A DNA stretch of 12,456 nucleotides from Chrysochromulina parva (taxonomy: Eukaryota > Haptophyta > Prymnesiales > Chrysochromulinaceae), in contig PJAB01001747.1 of NCBI GenBank assembly GCA_002887195.1, forward strand, positions 1-12,456, in the 5' to 3' direction. Under the pieces are notes generated by a model. That model was not told the DNA's origin. It was given only the letters and a program-made list of their open reading frames with translations, and searched no databases. Shown here piece by piece: positions 5,925 to 12,456 of this stretch (position 1 is its first letter; each line of letters begins with the position of its first letter). The position numbers were made by a program, and so were the translations under genes.

Positions 5925-7195
5925 ATGCGTGGCCTCCTCGGGCTGCCCCTGGTGCTGCTTCACCTTCTGCACACAGCATCGCTTGCTGTCATCGATCAGG
6001 AACAGCAGCAAAACTTCAGCATATTGCGCAGTGCATATGTCGATGCCCTCTTCCAGAGGAGATCCGCTTTCAATACGACCTGTTCAGAAACCGAGGTGCA
6101 TCACAAGGAGGGCAGCTACTTCGTGTGCTCCCTTCTGTCTCGCAACAAGACAACCGAGGAGCACACAGCTGGACGCGTACGACCAATTTGCTTGGTCGTT
6201 TCGGTAGGTATCGGTGGAATCTGGAACTTGGAGGACATGCTCGCAGCTCGCAGCTGCACCGTTGTTGCGTTTGATCCGACCAAGGAGATGAAGACGGTGC
6301 ACCAGACGCACGCGCGCGCCAAACGGAATGTGCACTTCCATTACTTGGGCCTCGGCGCCAGTCCTGATGTGGAGACGACGCTGGCTGCAGCCAAGGTAAT
6401 CACAAGGCTAGGTTTGAAACCATACGGATCGCTCGACACCCGCGTGATAGTTCCGTTGGCCGAGATCTTCCGGATCGCACGCGAGACGGTGGCGCGCTCT
6501 GCAGGCGGCCACGATTTATTGGAGGTCGATGCCGATCGCTACAACCAGACCATCGACTTGCTCAAGATTGATTGCGAGTGCGTATGCGGGAGTCGGATGT
6601 AGCGCCGCGCACCCACGCGCAAAGAGCTGCACTCTCCCCCCCCCCCTTTCTCCCTCTCCCTCTCTCTGTCTCTGTCTCTGTCGCGCGCTTCCTTGATCCT
6701 CGCCTCTGCATGCAGCTCTCGCGTCATCTGCTTCATGGATCACACTCATCGAGACTTGTGTCGCATGGATGGCGCAGAGGCTGCGAGTGGGACGCTTTTG
6801 AGGATCTCGTCGCTCGCACTCCTCACCTGCTTCGCGGGGTGAAGCAGATCATTATCGAGCTGCATATGCGAGCTGGAATCAGCGAAGACGCGATCCCGTC
6901 GCCACTGCAAGAGGCTTCGTCTTGGTTTGATAGCTTCTTCATCAACCGCACACAGTATGCTGGATGGCACATGTCGACGGGATTTGGGCTGATTGCGCCG
7001 CAGCAGTTCGACACGCTGATGCACCACCTCCTCATCGACCATGACTTTCGAGTGGCGCATGCTGTACAGCACTCCGGCCAAGCGGGAGGGCGTACAATGA
7101 AATACAACCAGCCACCGCCGGGGCTGCGCGAGGCGGGCTTCCCAATCAACAAGTTCTGCTGCGTCGAGATGACGCTCGTGCGCGAGCACGACTAA
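5925..7195 (+). CDS. METTL24-like secretory-pathway methyltransferase (2 exons)
   Basis: Exons 5925-6577 and 6778-7195 join to 356 codons plus stop. The ATG at 5925 starts a signal peptide or anchor (LLGLPLVLLHLLHTASLAV, residues 4-22). The body matches the methyltransferase-22 / METTL24 type: Tyr/Cys segment SYFVCSLL (64-71), the SAM-site strand LVVSVGIGGIWNLED (90-104), acidic FDPT (116-119), HFHYLGLG (137-144), YGSL (167-170), then LLKIDCEGCEWDAFE (212-226) and IIIELHM (242-248). The intron cuts Glu218 (GA|A), and joining it restores the conserved KIDCEGCEW motif, which strongly supports the splice. N-x-S/T sites (N50, N75, N208, N274) fit a luminal or secreted protein. The natural substrate of this family is not established; FkbM relatives methylate sugar hydroxyls. 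The frame is open upstream to 5796 but has no earlier ATG. Confidence 0.88.
6578..6777 (+). other. Spliceosomal intron of the METTL24-like gene (200 nt, phase 2)
   Basis: Donor CGA|GTGCGT and acceptor GGCGCAG|AGG. It contains 11 consecutive C (6636-6646) followed by a C/T tract to about 6681, roughly 100 nt before the acceptor, which is unusually far for a polypyrimidine tract. Retention would end the protein at TAG 6600-6602. Splicing restores a conserved methyltransferase motif. Confidence 0.88.
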
Positions 7196-7382
7196 GGGTT
7201 CCTAAGCGTAAGCCTTAGGTCGGTGTGTAAGGTTGGCGGCGCTTCGGGATTAGCCGGAATAGCCCACTGTTCACAGTCCGGGTCCGCGCCAGAATCCAGC
7301 CACCGCGGCGGTCGGCGGTCCACCCGCGGCGGCCCAGCGCCTGTGCGCCTTTGGCAAGAACACAGCAGCAGCAGCGGCAGGC

Positions 7383-8991
7383 ATGGACTCGGACCTTGAA
7401 TGGATTAAGGAGGGGGCAGAGCGCGGCGAGGTTGACGCAGTGCAGGCGGCGCTCTCTGCAGAGTTTGAGGGCTGGCCGGCCGCATACCCAACCGACCTCA
7501 CACACGACATCAACGTCGCTCGCTTCCTGCGAGGGCACGGCGGCCAGGCGTCGAGAGCGATCCCCGTGATGATCGGGGCGGTGCGTTACCGATCCGAGCT
7601 CTTCAACGAGCCGGCCGTGCGCCAGATGCGCGAGACCATTGGCCAAGGCACGTTCGCGGATCCTTTGCACGTGCCGCACTTTGACGAGCTGCAGGACATC
7701 CTGCCCAACCGCTGCGTACCGGGTGCGGCGGCCGGCGCGCTGCCGCTCTCCGTTTCGCCCATCCGGCAGGCGGACTTGATGATGCTCGCAGACGGCGCGA
7801 ATGCTGAGCGCGACGCCAAGTTCGACCTGTTCTTCCGGTGCACGCTCGAGCAGCGCGCGCTCGTGCTTCACAACCTGAGCGTTGCGCAGCGACGCATGGT
7901 CAAATTCTACGAGATCCGCGACTTCAATGCGGTCTGGGTCTCGGAGCTGATGCGCCACGGGCAGTATCTCCTCTCGAGGGTGAGTCCTGCCTGATGTATC
8001 TCGAGAGGAGATATGCCACCGAGATACCACCTCGGGCAGTATCTCCTCTCGAGGGTGAGTCCTGCCTGATGATGGGCACGATTGCACGGAGCCTATGGGC
8101 TCGAGAGACGATGCACCGAGTGCCGCTGATCTGCACACCGAGTGCCGCTGATTTACCTCTGAGAGGCTCTTCTGAGAGGCTCTTCTCCGCTTCAGATGCG
8201 CGTCTTGATGGGCACGCTGCAGAGCCATTACCCCGAGATGCTGCACCGCGTCGTGATCGCGCATGCGCCCTCATCGTTCTCGCGCCTGTTCTCGCTCATC
8301 TCTCCGGTGCTCAACGAGCGAATGCTTGCGAAGGTGGGATGGCGACTGATTGCCACCGGCATGCCACGGATGGCCACCGACTGCAAGTGACGGGCTGCGT
8401 ATGCTTGTGAAGGTGGCCGTCCTGCCGGCGGGCACGCCCTTCGAGACGCTCTACAGCAACGTCGACGCGCTCGCCATCCACTCGTGGCACAGCCTCCTCC
8501 GGCGCACGGTGGATTGGACGAGGCCACTTGAGATCGGATACGGGGCTCTCGAGGCGACCACTCAATGGCTCGAGGCGGGCGATGCGCTCGTGTGGACTGT
8601 ACGGCTGATGCAGGTGTGAAGGCCACTGATGACCTCTGAGGCATACCACTGAGTGCCACTGATTACCACTGATGATTGCGCTCGAGGACCGGAACGGCTC
8701 CTGCAGGGCACCGTCACCGTGCGTCTGCGCTTCGTGCCAGCCGCCTTCGTTCCCAGCAGCGCCCAGAACGGCGCGTATGCCCATATTCGGGAGACTGCTG
8801 AGGACCTCGTCGCGGGCGCTGAGAGCACCGGCCAGTACGTGGCGAGCGAGCGCGGCGTGCTCTGGCTGTGCGTGGACAACGCGGCCAGCTGGGTGACGAA
8901 CGCCCAGGCGACCGTTGAGCTGTGCCACACCGCGGCGCCCAGTACGGCGCCAGTCGCCGAGGGCGCGATGACGACTGTGGATTTGGAATGA
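7383..8991 (+). CDS. CRAL-TRIO (Sec14-like) and GOLD domain lipid-transfer protein (4 exons)
   Basis: Exons 7383-7979, 8196-8333, 8413-8613 and 8707-8991 join to 406 codons plus stop; all introns are phase 0. Domains in order: CRAL-TRIO N-terminal helices with INVARFLRGHGG (43-54), a CRAL-TRIO pocket at about 95-260 ending in the diagnostic LMGTLQSHYPEMLHRVVIAH (203-222) and APSSF, then a GOLD-like beta domain at about 285-395 with VLWLCVDNAASWVTN near its end. Sec14-GOLD proteins bind phosphoinositides or other lipids and move or present them between membranes; the ligand here is unknown. Exon order follows the family alignment across each junction (YLLSR|MRVLM, MLAK|VAVL, RLMQ|GTVT). The ATG at 7383 gives a short acidic N-terminus and no signal peptide, so it is probably cytosolic. 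The last codons and stop lie in the first copy of a 47-bp array. Confidence 0.88.
7980..8195 (+). other. Intron 1 of the CRAL-TRIO/GOLD gene (216 nt, phase 0), with a duplicated donor
   Basis: Donor TCGAGG|GTGAGT, acceptor CCGCTTCAG|ATG. The 39 bp spanning the exon end and donor (7958-7996) recur exactly at 8033-8071, so a second identical GTGAGT site lies 75 bp inside. A 14-bp segment (7965-7978) also recurs inverted at 8000-8013. The intron also holds a 17-bp unit twice (8114-8130, 8136-8152) and a doubled TCTGAGAGGCTCT near the acceptor. Retention reaches TGA within five codons. Confidence 0.87.
8334..8412 (+). other. Intron 2 of the CRAL-TRIO/GOLD gene (79 nt, phase 0)
   Basis: Donor GCGAAG|GTGGGA, acceptor TTGTGAAG|GTG. 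The exon-intron boundary ATGCTTGCGAAGGTGG (8322-8337) recurs with one mismatch at the intron-exon boundary (8401-8416), exactly 79 bp on. Splicing joins LAK to VAVLPAGTPFE, shifting from one frame to another as required by the protein family. Confidence 0.82.
8614..8706 (+). other. Intron 3 of the CRAL-TRIO/GOLD gene (93 nt, phase 0)
   Basis: Donor ATGCAG|GTGTGA, acceptor CTCCTGCAG|GGC. The length is a multiple of three but the first codons read GTG TGA, so retention stops translation at once. It contains a 17-bp word (8647-8663) that matches 15 of 17 positions of the repeat in intron 1. Confidence 0.82.
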
Positions 8992-9139
8992 GGGCCGGCG
9001 CCGTACTGGGCGCGATGACGACGGTGGATTTGGAATGAGGGCCGGCGCCGTACTGGGCGCGATGACGACGGTGGATTTGGAATGAGGGCCGGGCGCCGTA
9101 CTGGGCGCGATGACGACGGTGGATTTGGAATGAGGGCCG
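8961..9139 (+). repeat. 47/48-bp tandem array over the CRAL-TRIO/GOLD stop codon
   Basis: Four copies with starts at 8961, 9008, 9055 and 9103, each carrying GATGACGAC(G/T)GTGGATTTGG followed by AATGAGGGCC. The first copy encodes the last residues (EGAMTTVDLE) and the TGA; the rest are 3' UTR. Unit length is not a multiple of three. Each later copy includes GGCGCCGTACTGGGCGC, the exact reverse complement of exon sequence 8935-8951. The minus-strand frames seen here are translations of the repeat and are not genes. Confidence 0.93.
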
Positions 9140-9479
9140 GAGAGGCCTGAGAACAGTGGAAGCTCCATGTACAGTGCTTAGGTGGAGAGGCCAATTGGGA
9201 GAGGCCCGAGCGAAGGCCGTAGCGCCGAGACGCGGGCTAGCGACGGGCGGGCGGCGGGGCGACGGGCGTCGTGGCTCGTGCTGCCGCTCGGAAGTCGGAT
9301 AGCGGAGCGTAAGCGTATACGGGTCGTTTTCGGTCTACACCGTAATGCGTAAATTGTGTATTACAAGAAAGTTGCCGCCGCCGAGACATGAGCGCCGAGG
9401 GCCGAGGCCGAGCGCGCGCGAGCAGCCCACAGCTCAGCCATCCAGCGGACAGCGATCAGCAGGTGTGCCTCCATCGGAA
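9140..9479. other. Convergent intergenic region
   Basis: Holds the 3' ends of the CRAL-TRIO/GOLD gene (+) and the PP2C gene (-). GGAGAGGCC or a close variant occurs three times at about 9139-9206. A GC-rich stretch at 9224-9270 (CCGAGACGCGGGC, then GGGCGGGCGGCGGGGCGACG) resembles the left-end 21-bp array. A semi-palindrome GTAAT...ATTAC is at 9342-9364. No gene is seen. Confidence 0.55.
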
Positions 9480-10646
9480 CTATGGAGCGGGCGGCATGCG
9501 CACAAGCAGCGCCGTCACGTTGTCCTTGGCATGGCGCATGTGGACCGCCTCATGGACCATCTCTTTGAGGCATCCCTCCTCGGTCGCGCCCTCCCGCTCC
9601 TTGATGAGGGCGGCATGCGCTTCCCTCGTGAGGGCTGAGGCGGCGGTAGGCTCATCGAGCACCGTGGCGAGCACCTCCCGGCGTCGATCCATCGCACAGA
9701 GGCGGGCATGGAGCACCTCGATCGCCTCAGAGCTCGTCCACGCCTTCCAGAAGCCGTCCGAGGCCATCAGCACGAAGCGCTGCTCCAAGCCCACCGCAAA
9801 CGAGGTCACGTCTGGCACGGCGCTGATGCCCTCACCTTTGGCACTCTCGCCTTTTCGGAGGCGTTGTTTCACAAGGCGATCGCCGAGCGACCGTGTGACC
9901 TCGAGCATCCCGCACACGCGCCCGTGTTCGACGACGCCGCCGGCCACCTCGATCCGCCGCCGCTCCTTTGGATCCGTCGCCACGTGATCCTTGGAGAGCG
10001 CGATGGCGCGCACGGCCGGCGCAGCACAACTCGGAGCCGTAGCGAGCGTCTTGGTCGACGGCGCGGCACAACTCGGAGCCGTAGCGAGCGTCTTGGTCGA
10101 CGGCGCGGCACAACTCGGAGCCGTAGCGAGCGTCTTGGTCGACGTGCCTGCTGCTGCGTCGGCGGTGGCCGCGGCCGGCTCGACGCACGCGAACGCTCGT
10201 GAATCTCCCAAGTTTGCCACGTACGCGCGAGCGGGCGTGCAGCGCCGGTCAACCAGCATCCCAATGACGCAGCAGCCATCATCCACGAGCGGCAAAACCT
10301 CGCGCTCGCAGGTTGTGAAGGCTGCCTTGATTGCGTCTTTGATTGCGATGGAGGCCTCGATGCCGGAGGCCTCGATGTCACGAATGCCCTCGGCGATGAG
10401 AGCAGGCAATCTCGTAGCTGCCAGCGCGGCACACTGGGCTCCGCCGTGGCCATCGATGACTGCATGCCACGTTGCCAAGCCGTCAACATCGAGCGCAACG
10501 TTGTAGACGGCCACATCCTCGAGTGCTTGTTTGCGGCCCTTGGAGTAGTATACTGCGGCTCGTAGGGGGCACTTGAATTGTAAGCACCCGAGGCGTGCAC
10601 GCTTGGGTGGCGGGTCGTGTCCATGTTCGTCGGCGCTGCTCGCCAT
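9480..10646 (-). CDS. PP2C-type Ser/Thr protein phosphatase
   Basis: 388 aa from the ATG at 10646, without introns. PPM/PP2C motifs in order: the acidic metal site LEDV (E43, D44), VIDGHGG (D65-G69), NLGDSRA (145-151), LSKDH (217-221), the VVE..RV..MLEVTRSLGD block (238-256), FVLMASDGFW (D297) and AKDNVTALLV (D375, N376). The family removes phosphate from Ser/Thr using two Mn/Mg ions and often opposes MAP kinase and stress pathways; the target here is unknown. Three perfect or near-perfect 14-residue repeats (STKTLATAPSCAAP) occupy residues 169-210, between the GDSR and SKDH strands, where most PP2Cs have only a short turn. A short basic PPPKRAR near residues 12-18 could be a nuclear localisation signal. 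No transmembrane segment is seen. Confidence 0.93.
   Translation of the reverse strand: MASSADEHGHDPPPKRARLGCLQFKCPLRAAVYYSKGRKQALEDVAVYNVALDVDGLATWHAVIDGHGGAQCAALAATRLPALIAEGIRDIEASGIEASIAIKDAIKAAFTTCEREVLPLVDDGCCVIGMLVDRRCTPARAYVANLGDSRAFACVEPAAATADAAAGTSTKTLATAPSCAAPSTKTLATAPSCAAPSTKTLATAPSCAAPAVRAIALSKDHVATDPKERRRIEVAGGVVEHGRVCGMLEVTRSLGDRLVKQRLRKGESAKGEGISAVPDVTSFAVGLEQRFVLMASDGFWKAWTSSEAIEVLHARLCAMDRRREVLATVLDEPTAASALTREAHAALIKEREGATEEGCLKEMVHEAVHMRHAKDNVTALLVRMPPAP
10018..10143 (-). repeat. 42-bp coding repeat in the PP2C gene, 3 copies
   Basis: Three head-to-tail 42-bp copies (10018-10059, 10060-10101, 10102-10143), identical except for one base in the first (CAGCACAAC versus CGGCACAAC on the plus strand). 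Each encodes 14 residues. The near identity implies recent expansion or homogenisation, and length in multiples of three keeps the phosphatase frame. Confidence 0.95.
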
Positions 10647-10795
10647 AGTGCATATTCATTCACATGCACAAAAACGTGCACATCAAGGGGGCCATTTAGA
10701 AGGGCGTTCGTTTGTTAGGTACGGTATGTTTCGGTTAAAAGTCAACCCTTTCGCAAAAGTCAACCCTTTCGCATGCTCATGGGGTCCGTCTGCCC
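10647..10795. promoter_or_regulatory. Upstream region of PP2C / 3' flank of the FkbM gene
   Basis: 149 bp between two minus-strand genes. Contains TGCAC-AAAAAC-GTGCA (10665-10680) close to the PP2C start and a perfect 18-bp tandem duplication (10737-10772). It should hold the PP2C promoter; no defined element can be assigned. Confidence 0.4.
10737..10772. repeat. Perfect 18-bp tandem duplication
   Basis: AAAAGTCAACCCTTTCGC occurs twice without a gap (10737-10754, 10755-10772), about 90-125 bp upstream of the PP2C start and 24 bp downstream of the FkbM stop. Confidence 0.95.
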
Positions 10796-11668
10796 TCAAA
10801 TCATCGCAGTACCCAACGCTCGCGTGCCAATTCGCAGCCACAGAAGATTCTGGTACCGAACTCGCGCATCTTTCTTGCAGAGCTGCGCCACTGCTATGGG
10901 GACATTCTTACCGGCCATTCTGCCGTACTCTGTCCTGCCGTATGGCGTAAGGGAATGGCGATCCTGCAACTCCTTGAAAAACGGAGCCAATATCGTGTTG
11001 CAGCACTCATGACGGAGTTTGCTGCCCCACTCCATGAAGAACCCGACAAGATCGATCGCTCTCAGAAAGCGCTCGCGTGCACCTTCAAGTGCCTTGCACT
11101 CGCTTCCTTCGATGTCCATCTTCAAAAAGACCGGGCCGCTGATGGGCGGCAGTGAGTCCAGCTGGATGATTGGATAGTTTGGATGGTTCAGCTCGTCACT
11201 CGATGCATTCTCATGGTTTCGCATGCTGAATCCACCCTTATTCTCGCCCGTCGAGGGGTCCGTCCAAGTCGACCATCCGGGCTTCGCTCCAACTGCGATT
11301 GGGAAGAGTCGCACGTTGTTCTCGAGCGAGTTGGCGATGAGCGAAGACTGCAGGTGCGCAGCGTTCATGGGCATGAGCTCGAACGCGTAGACGGGATGGC
11401 CGTCCGCTGCTGCAGGCAGCGTGTACGACCCAATATTGGCCCCGATGTCCAGGAGCGATGCCTTGTGCCGCCGCAAGGTCAGCAGCATGTCATTGACAGC
11501 GGCACACTCGTAGCAACCTTGTTTATGAATGTCAGCGCTGATGCGAGTGTCAACCTTTGGCATATAAGTGCACATTTTCCAGTACACGTCCAGGACGTGA
11601 GCGTCGGCCCATGAGCAGTTGATGTGCCTGATAGCCAGAACTGCAAGCGCTGCAAGCTGCAGTGTCAT
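10796..11668 (-). CDS. FkbM-family SAM-dependent methyltransferase with signal peptide
   Basis: 290 aa from the ATG at 11668, without introns. The N-terminus (MTLQLAALAVLAI, then a Cys) looks like a signal peptide or membrane anchor. The SAM-binding core follows: motif I LLDIGANIGSYT (72-83), acidic YAFELMP (94-100; E97), NNVRLFPIAVG (117-127), then IIQLDSLPP (167-175) and the FkbM signature FLKMDIEGSECKALEGA (181-197). FkbM-type enzymes mostly O-methylate hydroxyls of sugars or polyketides; with a secretory signal, a glycan substrate in the endomembrane system is plausible but inferred. There is an N-glycosylation site (N-A-S) at 154. Several Cys residues (18, 33, 52, 55, 191, 222, 223, 264) may form disulphides. 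The frame is open a few codons upstream but lacks another ATG. Confidence 0.9.
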   Translation of the reverse strand: MTLQLAALAVLAIRHINCSWADAHVLDVYWKMCTYMPKVDTRISADIHKQGCYECAAVNDMLLTLRRHKASLLDIGANIGSYTLPAAADGHPVYAFELMPMNAAHLQSSLIANSLENNVRLFPIAVGAKPGWSTWTDPSTGENKGGFSMRNHENASSDELNHPNYPIIQLDSLPPISGPVFLKMDIEGSECKALEGARERFLRAIDLVGFFMEWGSKLRHECCNTILAPFFKELQDRHSLTPYGRTEYGRMAGKNVPIAVAQLCKKDARVRYQNLLWLRIGTRALGTAMI

Positions 11669-12073
11669 TACTGTGTTCAATAGTAGAAGCGGCGCGATCG
11701 ATGAGGCCGATCACTTTCACAGAGAGATTTGCGCGCGACGCGCGCTTATGACCGGTTCCGTACTGCACTGTACCGGTACCGCACTATACTGGTTCAAAAA
11801 CAATGGTGGAGCCGGGACACGTAAGGTGTGTGTATTAAGAGACGGGACACGGGACAAGAGACAAGAGACGGCCAATGGGGCGCGCCGCGCGCGAAAGCGT
11901 GCACCTCATTTTCGTATATTCGTAATCGTTATAAGACTAATGAGAAACACTTTTGTCGATCTGCGTGTGAGCGTGAATTTTGACACTTCTTGCATGTGCA
12001 TCTTGCATGCATTCGTTGAAGTCTCTTGCTCCGCGAGCAACGCCGTCTTGCCTGTGTCACCGTGACTGGCACG
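11669..12073. other. Divergent intergenic region with degenerate repeats
   Basis: About 405 bp between the FkbM gene (-) and the right-edge gene (+), so it probably holds both promoters. It contains GCGCGC-GAC-GCGCGC (11731-11745), two adjacent 21-bp degenerate copies starting ACCGGT (11751-11771 and 11772-11792; 16 of 21 identical), and a GGGACA/AGAGAC simple repeat at 11841-11871. The minus-strand open frame that crosses into it starts at a non-ATG codon and overlaps the better plus-strand gene, so I left it out. Confidence 0.5.
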
Positions 12074-12456
12074 ATGGCGCCAGCGCAGAAGAAGATGTGC
12101 AACGGCGTGAGTGGTCGCGGGCGGCACCTCGCTGACGTTTCGGAGTTTGGCACGTGGCGCGGCCGAGTCATGAAAAGCTGCCGCGCGTGCGCTGCGAACA
12201 AGAAGAAAGCAAACAAGAAGTGCCGTGTTAAGGTGACAGTGGCCCGTGCTGCGAAGTTGCGTGATGCAGCGGATGCGAGCCCGGATGTGATCGACGTGGA
12301 GCGGCCTCGCTATGAGCGACGTCTCATCGCCCGTGAGATCCTGTCGCACGAAGTCTTCCAGCAGCTGTCGGCGGAGGCGACTGTGATGATCTTTGGCACC
12401 TCTCGCTTCCCTGTCGGCGAGGCGTCGTGGACCATCGTGAAGGAAGAGATGTGGAA
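12074..12456 (+). CDS. Partial gene of unknown function, Cys/Lys-rich N-terminus (runs off the right edge)
   Basis: The ATG at 12074 opens 127 codons with no stop before the window ends. Residues 9-50 carry Cys at 9, 36, 39 and 50 in a basic setting (KSCRACAANKKKANKKCR), like the second half of a small zinc-binding finger of the 'CRxC' kind; a partner Cys near C9 is missing, so this is weak. Next come a charged stretch with RPRYERRLIAREIL (90-103 approximately) and then VMIFGTSRFPVG. The frame is open upstream only to 12020, and this is the first ATG. Codon composition is ordinary for coding sequence here. I do not recognise the family; a nucleic-acid-binding or transposon-linked protein is possible but unsupported. 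Splicing cannot be judged from the fragment. Confidence 0.55.
   Translation, partial: MAPAQKKMCNGVSGRGRHLADVSEFGTWRGRVMKSCRACAANKKKANKKCRVKVTVARAAKLRDAADASPDVIDVERPRYERRLIAREILSHEVFQQLSAEATVMIFGTSRFPVGEASWTIVKEEMW

Noticed and set aside
8311..9194. Minus-strand frames with repeated PALIPNPPSSSRPVRR
   Set aside because: They are translations of the 47-bp array and the antisense of spliced exons of the CRAL-TRIO/GOLD gene.
11906..12349. 147-residue minus-strand frame
   Set aside because: Starts at GTG and overlaps the right-edge plus-strand frame, which has an ATG start and stays open to the edge; no motif was seen.

Overview
The window looks like nuclear DNA of a GC-rich eukaryotic microalga. 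The evidence is spliceosomal GT-AG introns of 79-216 nt, an intron-containing tRNA gene with internal pol III boxes, single genes on both strands with no operon logic, and eukaryotic families: a MAPKK-type kinase, a PP2C phosphatase, a CRAL-TRIO/GOLD lipid-transfer protein, a Golgi-type sulfotransferase and two secretory-pathway methyltransferases. High GC, abundant in-frame minisatellites and this gene mix fit a haptophyte or similar chromalveolate alga. That placement is inference, since no marker gene is present.

Layout from left to right: (1) 1-126, a GC-rich 21-bp tandem array; (2) 145-356, a 212-nt uninterrupted homopurine tract built from a 72-bp repeat, directly abutting a minus-strand tRNA gene at 355-451, probably Gln-CUG with a 25-nt intron; (3) about 709-2100 (+), a sulfotransferase with an unresolved 5' end and a coding minisatellite; (4) 2445-3794 (-), a MAP kinase kinase, and 3962-4615 (-), a PhyH-family dioxygenase; (5) 4859-5137 (+), a small hydrophobic protein divergent from PhyH; (6) about 790 bp of AT-richer noncoding DNA; (7) 5925-7195 (+), a two-exon METTL24-like methyltransferase; (8) 7383-8991 (+), a four-exon CRAL-TRIO/GOLD protein whose last codons lie in the first copy of a 47-bp tandem array; (9) 9480-10646 (-), a PP2C phosphatase with a 3x42-bp in-frame repeat inside its catalytic domain; (10) 10796-11668 (-), an FkbM-family methyltransferase with a signal peptide; (11) from 12074 to the right edge, an open-ended gene of unknown function with clustered Cys and Lys.

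The genes do not form a recognisable system. Two loose themes exist: protein phosphorylation (MAPKK and PP2C), and modification in the secretory pathway (sulfotransferase, METTL24-like and FkbM-like proteins, each with an N-terminal hydrophobic segment). The most noteworthy features are in the DNA. The CRAL-TRIO/GOLD gene carries three phase-0 introns that look recently made: one is bounded by a 16-bp exon duplication, one contains a second copy of its own donor site, and two share a 17-bp element. Coding repeats in the window have lengths divisible by three (15 and 42 bp), while the array running past a stop codon does not (47/48 bp).
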